Shown piece by piece: positions 6,198 through 11,738 of a stretch of DNA of 11,738 nucleotides. Position 1 is the first letter of the stretch, and each line of letters opens with the position of its first letter. Below the pieces are notes generated by a model. It saw nothing but the letters and a program-made list of their open reading frames with translations. It did not search any database and was not told the DNA's origin. The translations under genes were made by a program, and so were the position numbers. This stretch comes from an uncultured Eubacteriales bacterium (GTDB lineage Bacteria > Bacillota > Clostridia > Oscillospirales > Butyricicoccaceae): contig CAKTWY010000076.1 of assembly GCA_934630445.1 (NCBI GenBank), positions 1-11,738 on the forward strand, read 5' to 3'.

Positions 6198-7037
6198 ATG
6201 GCTGTAAAGGTGGAAGAGCGCTTTCGGCATGTAAAATTGATGAATTTCGGGTGGGAGATGCCGGATGCACGCAGATTTCTGCGCTCCTATATCCGCCCGC
6301 ATTACCGCATACACTATATCACTGAAGGACGCGGGTATATGCGCACGCCCGAACAGGTTTATCCGCTCGGCCCCGGTGACGGATTTGTCATTTTCCCCGG
6401 GCAGGCCGTCAACTATTTTTCGGATGAAAATGATCCGTGGGGCTATTTCTGGATGGGGATTGAGGGGGAATCGGTCGAAGAGCTTCTCGCGATCGCGCAC
6501 CTGACACGCGCCTCGCGCGTGTTTCGCAGAAAGGTACCGGAGGATGCGTTTTCACGCATTATGATCGACATGTATACCTCGCGCATCAGCCCCGGGCTCA
6601 TCCCAAACCCAACAGAGTATTATCTGCACATGCTTTTCAGCAGCGTCATCTCTCTTGCGGGAAAAGTCAAAAGCACCTCCGCCTATTTTGAGGACTGTCT
6701 GGACTATATTCATGCGCACTATATGGAGAGTATTGACATTCGCGGGCTCTCGGCGCTTCTGAATATCGACAGGACCTATCTTTATAAGCTTTTTAAGGCA
6801 AATGTCGGCATGTCGCCGCAGCAGTATCTGATCTCCTACAGACTTTCACAGGCTGAAACACTCCTTATAAAAACCAATCTCCCTGTTTCCGCCGTGGCGG
6901 ATGCTGCGGGCTTCAGCGATTTAAGCGATTTTTACAAGCAGTTTAAGAAGCGTACGGGTTTTTCTGCGACGGAGTTCCGCACTTTCAATCGTGTTGAACT
7001 GGGCAGCGAATACTACGACGATGATACGGCGCGCTGA
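6198..7037 (+). CDS. AraC-family transcriptional regulator
   Basis: A 279-residue regulator with an N-terminal sugar-sensing cupin-like domain and a C-terminal AraC DNA-binding domain. HYRIHYITEGRGYM (35-48) and GPGDGFVIFPGQAVNYF (58-74) are the cupin-like strands. The two helix-turn-helices are at about 183-202 (RGLSALLNIDRTYLYKLFKA) and 231-252 (AVADAAGFSDLSDFYKQFKK), ending in the signature GFSATEFR. The ATG at 6198 has AAGGGG 8 bp upstream and lies downstream of the predicted promoter. The ATG at 6153 falls inside that promoter's -10 box. The gene is divergent from the sugar transporter operon, the usual arrangement for a substrate-responsive activator of uptake genes. It has its own terminator. 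Effector unknown. Confidence 0.92.
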   Translation: MAVKVEERFRHVKLMNFGWEMPDARRFLRSYIRPHYRIHYITEGRGYMRTPEQVYPLGPGDGFVIFPGQAVNYFSDENDPWGYFWMGIEGESVEELLAIAHLTRASRVFRRKVPEDAFSRIMIDMYTSRISPGLIPNPTEYYLHMLFSSVISLAGKVKSTSAYFEDCLDYIHAHYMESIDIRGLSALLNIDRTYLYKLFKANVGMSPQQYLISYRLSQAETLLIKTNLPVSAVADAAGFSDLSDFYKQFKKRTGFSATEFRTFNRVELGSEYYDDDTAR

Positions 7038-7069
7038 TCCTGCGCCGCTGCAAATACAGACAGGCCGTG

Positions 7070-7103
7070 CCGGAGCTGCAGATCTTCTGCAGCTCCGGTT
7101 TTT
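7070..7103 (+). terminator. Intrinsic terminator after the AraC-family gene
   Basis: Perfect 13-bp arms (7070-7082 and 7086-7098) around a TCT triloop, followed directly by five Ts (7099-7103). It isolates the sporulation operon from AraC transcription. The TCT loop is the same as in hairpin H3 at the left of the window. Confidence 0.92.
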
Positions 7104-7238
7104 ATGCCGTGCACTGTGCATCCGGCGGAAAAACATGTCGGCAGACTGAATTTCATCATACATGCACCCTTTGCCGGCATATATAAAAGATGTACGGGAA
7201 TGAGCGTGTCTTGCGGCGCGGCATATGCACCAAAGGGC

Positions 7239-7267
7239 GCATAATCTCCTGTCCGCATTCATATATT
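7239..7267 (+). promoter_or_regulatory. Putative sigma-E promoter of sipL-spoIVA
   Basis: GCATAAT (7239-7245) and CATATATT (7260-7267) are 14 bp apart. Against the Bacillus subtilis sigma-E consensus KMATATT - 14-15 bp - CATACAMT this matches 6 of 7 and 6 of 8 bases. The predicted start near 7274 leaves about 23 nt before the ATG at 7297, just including the ribosome-binding site. spoIVA in B. subtilis and sipL in C. difficile are known sigma-E genes, so mother-cell expression is expected. Recognition by sigma-A is not excluded. Confidence 0.55.
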
Positions 7268-7296
7268 CGCATAGAACAACAAGGGAGGACAACGTG

Positions 7297-8811
7297 ATGG
7301 AACAGAAAAACAGGGTCATATCCTATTTTGAACGCCTGGGTGAGCTCAGTGCCGCACATACAGAAACCGCCGACACCATCGTTCCCGACAACGCCCCGGA
7401 TATCCTGAAGATCCTCGGTGCGAACGCCACAGTCTGCCTGCGCGACAAGACTGTTCAGCCGGACCGTGCGCTCCTTTCCGGGACGGCGCAGGTGAATATC
7501 CTCTATGCGCCGGAGGACGGGAGCGGCATGCGTTGCCTGACCGTACCGGTCAGCTTCGCGCATGTAGCTGAGATTCGGGGCCTTGCGGAGGGCGACAGCG
7601 TGATCGCCTGGGCGACGCCGGCGGGCGCAAACGCGCGCATGGTCAATTCCCGCAAAGCCAGCGCTGAGATGAAGATCAACCTCTATGTCCGCGCTTACCG
7701 CAAAATGCAGAAGAATGCCGGGATCGAGCTTTCCGGCGCGGACGACACACTGTGTACCTTGGAAAAGAAGGAGACGGTCACGCTCCCTTTTGATATCCGG
7801 CAGAAAAATTTTTCCGTGATGGAGGACCTTGAGCTTTCACCGGGGAGCGAGCCGATCGGGCAGATCGTGCGCTCGGATATTTCCTTCGCTGCGGACGAGG
7901 CAAAGGCGCTGACGAACAAGGCTCTGGTGCGCGGGAACGTCGTCATCGACGGGCTCTACACTTCCAAAGACGGTGACAAGCTCCACCGCATGGAGTTTAT
8001 GATTCCTTTTACGCAGATTTTTGATATCGACGGCCTGAACGAAAACGCCGCCGTCACCCCGCGCTGCACCCTGCGCTCCTTTGAACTGACGCCTGTTGAA
8101 AACGCCGGAGAGGCCGGCGGGCTGAGCGCCTCCATCGGTGCGGAGATGACGGTTGTCGCGCTGAGGAAACAGGACATTGCCTATCTGGCGGATGCGTACA
8201 GCCTGCGCCGCAACGTCAGATGCGAGCATGCGAACCTGGCCTTGCCGCGCGCGTCCGGTACGCTTACGCTGCGGGGCGAGGCGGAAAAGACGGCGGCTGG
8301 CGACGCGCAGGCGCGCACGGTTCTGACCTGTGCAGGTTTCTGCTCGGCGTTCTCGCTGGATGGGGCCATTGCGCGCGCGGAGGTCAGCGCCCAGGCGGTA
8401 TACGCCGCCGAGGACGGGCAGCTCGGTCTTGCCAGTGCGGTCCTTCCCGTTGAGATCCCGGTCGCGGATGGTGTGGAGGGCCTTCGCGTTTCCGACTGCG
8501 ACGTAAAAACATCCGCCGCGGTGACGGCGGACGGCGGGATCAGCTTTGCCTGTGTGGTGACGGCTGCGGCCGAGCGCACCGGGGAAGCGGCCCTCTCCCC
8601 GGTGAGCGCGCTTGTGATCGATGAAGAACATGAAAAAGCGCCGTATACCGACGCGGGCATCATCCTGTGCTATCCGACCCCCGGCGAGGACTGCTGGGCG
8701 CTGGCGAAAAAATATAACACCACCTGCAGGCATATTCTGGATGCAAACGGTTTGGAAGACGGCGCGCACATCCGCCCGGGAGAGCTTGTGCTGATCCCGA
8801 TTTCGCAGTAA
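7297..8811 (+). CDS. sipL: SipL-like spore morphogenesis protein (SPOCS/DUF3794 plus LysM)
   Basis: A 504-residue protein of the SipL type, which in Clostridioides difficile binds SpoIVA on the forespore surface and is needed for coat localisation. The N-terminal region includes VPDNAPDILKILGANATV, the typical opening of the SPOCS/DUF3794 domain. A second repeat of that domain follows around residues 150-270 (TLPFDIRQKNF, then RGNVVIDGLY). Residues ~455-504 are a LysM domain (PGEDCWALAKKYNTTCRHIL, then RPGELVLIPI), the part that contacts SpoIVA in C. difficile. No signal peptide or membrane segment is seen, as expected for a mother-cell protein. The ATG at 7297 has GGGAGG 8 bp upstream; an adjacent in-frame GTG at 7294 is less likely. 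The stop is 16 bp before the spoIVA start, so the pair is almost certainly co-transcribed. Length is close to the C. difficile protein. Confidence 0.88.
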   Translation: MEQKNRVISYFERLGELSAAHTETADTIVPDNAPDILKILGANATVCLRDKTVQPDRALLSGTAQVNILYAPEDGSGMRCLTVPVSFAHVAEIRGLAEGDSVIAWATPAGANARMVNSRKASAEMKINLYVRAYRKMQKNAGIELSGADDTLCTLEKKETVTLPFDIRQKNFSVMEDLELSPGSEPIGQIVRSDISFAADEAKALTNKALVRGNVVIDGLYTSKDGDKLHRMEFMIPFTQIFDIDGLNENAAVTPRCTLRSFELTPVENAGEAGGLSASIGAEMTVVALRKQDIAYLADAYSLRRNVRCEHANLALPRASGTLTLRGEAEKTAAGDAQARTVLTCAGFCSAFSLDGAIARAEVSAQAVYAAEDGQLGLASAVLPVEIPVADGVEGLRVSDCDVKTSAAVTADGGISFACVVTAAAERTGEAALSPVSALVIDEEHEKAPYTDAGIILCYPTPGEDCWALAKKYNTTCRHILDANGLEDGAHIRPGELVLIPISQ

Positions 8812-8827
8812 AAAGGAGGAAAAGGCA

Positions 8828-10306
8828 TTGGAAAACCGCAATATTTACGAAGGGATCGCCAAACGCACGGGCGGCGACATCTATATCGGCGTCGTCGGGC
8901 CGGTGCGCACGGGCAAATCCACCTTCATCAAGCAGTTTATGGAGACGATGGTCCTGCCGCGTATCGACAACCCATACCGCCGTGAGCGCGCGAAGGATGA
9001 ATTGCCGCAGAGCGCGTCGGGCAAGACGATCATGACGGCCGAGCCGAAGTTCGTGCCCGAGGAGGCGGTGGAGCTGACGATGGAGGGTGGCGCGGCCTTC
9101 AAAGTGCGCATGATCGACTGCGTCGGCTATATGGTTCACGGCGCGCTGGGAAGCCTTGAAGGCGACGCACCGCGCATGGTACATACACCCTGGTCGGAAA
9201 AGGAAGTTCCCATGAGCGAAGCGGCCGAACTCGGCACACGGAAGGTCATTGCCGAGCATTCGACCATCGGGCTTGTCGTTACGACCGACGGCTCGATTAC
9301 GGAGATCCCGCGCGAGGACTATGTCGAGCCGGAAGGCCGCGTGATCCGCGAGCTGCAGGAGATCCGCAAGCCCTTTCTGGTGCTCGTCAACTCCACCGAC
9401 CCGGAAGGCGAGCGCGCGCAGTCCGTGCGCAAAAATCTGGAAGAGCGCTGGGGTGTGACGGCGATGGCCGTCAACTGCATGAAGCTCACCGGCGATAAAA
9501 TCGCGGAAATCCTGCGCGCCGTGCTGTATGAGTTCCCCGTGCGTGAGATCGCTGTGCGCCTTCCCGCGTGGGTCAACTCTCTCCCTGCAAAGCATCCGCT
9601 TAAAGAGGAGATCTATGCCGCCGTGCGCAGCATGGGCGAGCAGGCCGACCGGCTCAAACGTCTCCGGGGCGCGGCGGAAGCGCTTTCCGAAAGTCCGAGC
9701 ATCACGGCCGGCCGGCTTGACGAGATGAGTCCGGGCGACGGAACAGCGATCGTGAGCGTAGTGGTTCCCCAATCGCTTTTTTACGATATCGTGTCCAAGC
9801 AGACCGGTTTTGCGGTGCAAAACGACGGCGCACTGCTGACCCTTCTGTGCGGCCTTGCGGATATGAAGCGGGAGTACGACCGCTTTGCGGGCGCTTTGGA
9901 GCGTGTGCGGCAGACGGGCTACGGCATCGTCATGCCAACGCTGGAGGAGCTGAGGCTGGAAGAGCCGGAGATGGTCAAACAGGGCGGCCAGTACGGCGTG
10001 CGCCTGAAGGCGTCGGCTCCGTCGATCCATATGATCCGCGCGGACATCGAAACAGAGGTCTCTCCGACTGTGGGATCCGAAAAGCAGTCGGAGGAACTGG
10101 TGCATTACCTCCTGTCCGAGTTTGACGGAGAGCCGGGCCGCATCTGGGAGAGCAATATTTTTGGAAAGTCCCTCTCCGAACTGGTGAATGAAGGCCTGAA
10201 CAACAAGCTCAACCGCATGCCCGAGGATGCGCGCATGAAGCTGCAGGAGACGCTGCAGCGCATCATCAATGAAGGCTCGGGCGGGCTGATCTGTATCATT
10301 TTATAA
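8828..10306 (+). CDS. spoIVA: Stage IV sporulation protein A (SpoIVA), coat-scaffold ATPase
   Basis: A 492-residue protein, the same length as B. subtilis SpoIVA, which hydrolyses ATP to polymerise into the basement layer of the spore coat around the forespore. Walker A is GPVRTGKST (24-32) with Lys30. The Walker B-like segment RMIDCVGY has Asp97. Both numbers coincide with the B. subtilis residues as I remember them. The KTIMTAEPKFVP stretch (66-77) and the C-terminal GGLICIIL are also characteristic. The start is a TTG at 8828, supported by AAGGAGG with 8 bp spacing and by the family N-terminus (ENRNIYEGIAKRTGGDIYIG). It is second in the operon after the SipL-like gene, its expected binding partner, and is closed by a terminator at 10313-10359. 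Confidence 0.97.
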   Translation: MENRNIYEGIAKRTGGDIYIGVVGPVRTGKSTFIKQFMETMVLPRIDNPYRRERAKDELPQSASGKTIMTAEPKFVPEEAVELTMEGGAAFKVRMIDCVGYMVHGALGSLEGDAPRMVHTPWSEKEVPMSEAAELGTRKVIAEHSTIGLVVTTDGSITEIPREDYVEPEGRVIRELQEIRKPFLVLVNSTDPEGERAQSVRKNLEERWGVTAMAVNCMKLTGDKIAEILRAVLYEFPVREIAVRLPAWVNSLPAKHPLKEEIYAAVRSMGEQADRLKRLRGAAEALSESPSITAGRLDEMSPGDGTAIVSVVVPQSLFYDIVSKQTGFAVQNDGALLTLLCGLADMKREYDRFAGALERVRQTGYGIVMPTLEELRLEEPEMVKQGGQYGVRLKASAPSIHMIRADIETEVSPTVGSEKQSEELVHYLLSEFDGEPGRIWESNIFGKSLSELVNEGLNNKLNRMPEDARMKLQETLQRIINEGSGGLICIIL

Positions 10307-10312
10307 AACATG

Positions 10313-10359
10313 GCTGCGTGAACAAACCGATCGCCGGTCTGTTTACGCAGCATTTTTTT
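10313..10359 (+). terminator. Intrinsic terminator of the sipL-spoIVA operon
   Basis: Seventeen-nt arms (10313-10329 and 10335-10351) pair with one G-T wobble and one A/C mismatch around a 5-nt loop, followed by seven Ts (10353-10359). It begins six bases after the spoIVA stop codon. Confidence 0.9.
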
Positions 10360-10438
10360 GCGCCGGCGGCGCGGCGTTCTGCCAGCCGGAAGGGCGGGAG
10401 AGCGCCCGGCTTGCCAAGCGGTTTGAGAATAAAAAGGG

Positions 10439-10467
10439 TTGCATCGTCCATGCGCCTGTGGTATAAG
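10439..10467 (+). promoter_or_regulatory. Promoter of the GH172-like gene
   Basis: TTGCAT (10439-10444) and TATAAG (10462-10467) are separated by 17 bp, so a vegetative sigma-A promoter is likely. The predicted start is near 10474, about 38 nt before the TTG start codon. The gene therefore appears independent of the sporulation operon. No LacI-type palindrome is seen here. Confidence 0.55.
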
Positions 10468-10511
10468 AAAAACAGAACGCGCTGCGACGGCGCGGTAAGG
10501 GGGAGAAGGAT

Positions 10512-11603
10512 TTGAAAGGCATAGGTTTTAACGGCATTGGAACGGATATGACAAGTATTTTTCGCTTGTCGGACGCGCGCTCACGGTCCATTTCGCCTGA
10601 GAATTACGACGGCGCGAAAGGACGCGGCGGCATGGCCACGCTGGAAAGCGGCACTGCGGCGGCCGCGGCGCGCGACCTGGGAACGGGATGGAAAGTCAAC
10701 CCTTACATCGTGATGCAGCCGAATGAAACAGCGACGCTCGCGGATATCGGCGGGAGCGGAGCGATCACGCATATCTGGCTGACGCCCACGGGTGCGTGGC
10801 GGGAGCTGATTCTCCGCATTTACTGGGACGGGAGCGACACACCGTCGGTCGAGTGCCCGGTGGGCGACTTTTTCTGCTGCGGCTGGGGGGAATACGCCCA
10901 GATAAGCGCGCTGCCCGTGTGCGTCAACCCGGGAAGCGCCTTCAACTGCTATTGGCCCATGCCGTTTCGGCGCCAGTGCAGGATCACCCTGGAGAACCGC
11001 TCGGAGCAGTCGCGCTCGATCTTTTATCAGATCGATTACGTGCTCACGCAGGTGCCGGATGACGCGGCGTATTTCCACGCGCAGTTCAGGCGCGTCAACC
11101 CCCTGCCGTATAAAGCGGTCTATCCTGTGCTTGAAGCGCGGGGAAAGGGGCACTATGTCGGCACCTACATGTGCTGGGGGGTCAACAACACCGGCTGGTG
11201 GGGAGAGGGAGAGATGAAGTTCTACCTTGACGGGGATACGGATTACCCGACGATCTGCACCACCGGAACGGAGGACTATTTCTGCGGTTCGTATAATTTT
11301 GAGAACCAGAAAACACATCAATATCAGGAATATACAACGCCATATGCGGGCCTTGCGCAGGTGCTCAGGCCGGATGGCGAGTACCGCTCGCAGCAGCGCT
11401 TCGGGATGTACCGCTTCCACATCACGGACCCCGTCCGGTTTGAAAGCGACCTGCGCGTGACGATCCAGGCGCTCGGATGGAGGAGCGGCGGGCGCTACCT
11501 CCCGCTTCAGGATGATATCGCGTCGGTCGCATTTTGGTATCAGACGCTTCCGGCTGTGCCGTTCGCGCCGTTGCCGGACCGCGACGGGCTGGAGATCATC
11601 TGA
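10512..11603 (+). CDS. DUF2961 family protein, probable GH172 glycoside hydrolase
   Basis: A 363-residue protein of the DUF2961 family, now glycoside hydrolase family 172, whose characterised members cleave alpha-D-arabinofuranosides or alpha-D-fructofuranosides. Family hallmarks are FNGIG (6-10), the RSISPENYDGAKGRGGMAT segment (25-43), ITHIWLT (85-91), GDFFCCGWGE (118-127) and TGTEDYFCGSYNF (251-263). Glu254 (TGTED) and Glu273 (YQEY) are the likely catalytic pair; in the Bifidobacterium enzyme two glutamates about 20 residues apart play this role. There is no signal peptide, so it probably acts in the cytoplasm on imported oligosaccharides. The TTG at 10512 is chosen because GGGGGAGAAGGA precedes it and the FNGIG motif lies before the next ATG at 10548. 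The linkage it cleaves is unknown. It may serve the sugar cluster 3 kb away, but that is inference. Confidence 0.87.
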   Translation: MKGIGFNGIGTDMTSIFRLSDARSRSISPENYDGAKGRGGMATLESGTAAAAARDLGTGWKVNPYIVMQPNETATLADIGGSGAITHIWLTPTGAWRELILRIYWDGSDTPSVECPVGDFFCCGWGEYAQISALPVCVNPGSAFNCYWPMPFRRQCRITLENRSEQSRSIFYQIDYVLTQVPDDAAYFHAQFRRVNPLPYKAVYPVLEARGKGHYVGTYMCWGVNNTGWWGEGEMKFYLDGDTDYPTICTTGTEDYFCGSYNFENQKTHQYQEYTTPYAGLAQVLRPDGEYRSQQRFGMYRFHITDPVRFESDLRVTIQALGWRSGGRYLPLQDDIASVAFWYQTLPAVPFAPLPDRDGLEII

Positions 11604-11623
11604 AGCGCGCTGCGCTGTAAAAA

Positions 11624-11686
11624 CGCAAAACCGATCGGCGGCCGGCTTCGCGCCCGCATAAACGGGCGCGCGCCGGCCGTTTTGCG
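11624..11686. terminator. Terminator after the GH172-like gene, possibly bidirectional
   Basis: A long GC-rich hairpin: left arm 11640-11656, right arm 11663-11678, loop CATAAA, with a small internal mismatch or bulge. It is flanked by complementary CGCAAAAC (11624-11631) and GTTTTGCG (11679-11686). The T-run on the plus strand is only four bases and the mirrored A-run would serve the minus strand. It begins 20 bp after the stop codon. Positions 11687-11738 hold nothing I recognise. Confidence 0.75.
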
Positions 11687-11738
11687 CCGCGACCTGGGTT
11701 GAGGAAAGGCGCGCGTACCGAAAACGTGTAGGTTGGGC

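Noticed and set aside
7157..7164. CATACATG as an alternative sigma-E -10 box
   Set aside because: No suitable -35 element lies 14-15 bp upstream, and it is over 130 bp from the start codon; the 7239-7267 pair fits better.
8742..8755. cre-like sequence TGCAAACGGTTTGG
   Set aside because: It is inside the SipL coding sequence and encodes a conserved LysM-domain stretch; its half sites are not spaced as in the operator at 416-427.
7837..8841. 334-codon open frame on the minus strand
   Set aside because: It is antisense to the SipL-like gene and shows no motif.
8660..10105. 481-codon open frame on the minus strand
   Set aside because: It is antisense to spoIVA, which has family-length and Walker motifs; the His/Arg-rich translation is typical of a shadow frame.
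10385..10412. GC-rich imperfect hairpin between the spoIVA terminator and the next promoter
   Set aside because: The stem is interrupted and followed by no T-run; in such GC-rich DNA it is not distinguishable from chance.
10581..11420. 279-codon open frame on the minus strand
   Set aside because: It is antisense to the GH172-like gene; Arg/Ala-rich with no recognisable domain.
11717..11728. GAAAACGTGTAG as a third LacI-type operator
   Set aside because: Only one half-site fits and there is no promoter or gene visible beside it before the window ends.

Overview
The window looks like a chromosomal segment from an endospore-forming, GC-rich member of the Clostridia (Bacillota). The reasons are a sipL-spoIVA sporulation pair, purine-rich Shine-Dalgarno sites of the GGAGG type, TTG start codons, and Gram-positive style sugar ABC transport with a lipoprotein binding protein. 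Genus and species cannot be read from it. I see no phage, transposon, CRISPR or defence genes.

Layout. Positions 1-~300 are non-coding and rich in short perfect hairpins. A clear promoter with a LacI-type operator then drives a PfkB-family sugar or polyol kinase (494-1375) and a LacI-family regulator (1454-2467), closed by a strong terminator at 2518-2558. Converging on it from the minus strand is a carbohydrate importer operon: permease 1 (start near 5830), permease 2 (start 4943) and the lipoprotein binding protein (start 4019, end 2622). No ATPase gene is present. Divergent from the importer is an AraC-family regulator (6198-7037), and the ~370 bp between them holds face-to-face promoters. 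After the AraC terminator comes a sporulation operon: a SipL-like protein with a C-terminal LysM domain (7297-8811) and SpoIVA (8828-10306), preceded by a sigma-E-like promoter. A DUF2961/GH172-type glycoside hydrolase (10512-11603) with its own promoter and terminator ends the window.

How it fits together. The left two thirds is a compact sugar uptake unit: import by the binding protein and permeases, phosphorylation by the kinase, and control by two regulators. Closely similar LacI-type palindromes lie at the kinase promoter and in the leader of the transporter operon, so one LacI protein (or CcpA) may tie the two units together. The substrate is not proven. Kinase motifs recall the Thermotoga inositol-kinase-like PfkB branch, while the nearby GH172 protein points to furanosides such as D-arabinofuranose or fructofuranose. 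In the sporulation unit, SpoIVA is the ATPase that builds the coat basement layer and SipL is its known partner in Clostridioides difficile. Here they are adjacent and probably co-transcribed.

The most unusual feature is the set of triloop hairpins in the first 225 bases, whose loops are all TCY or its complement. I found no gene cluster that amounts to a wholly new system.
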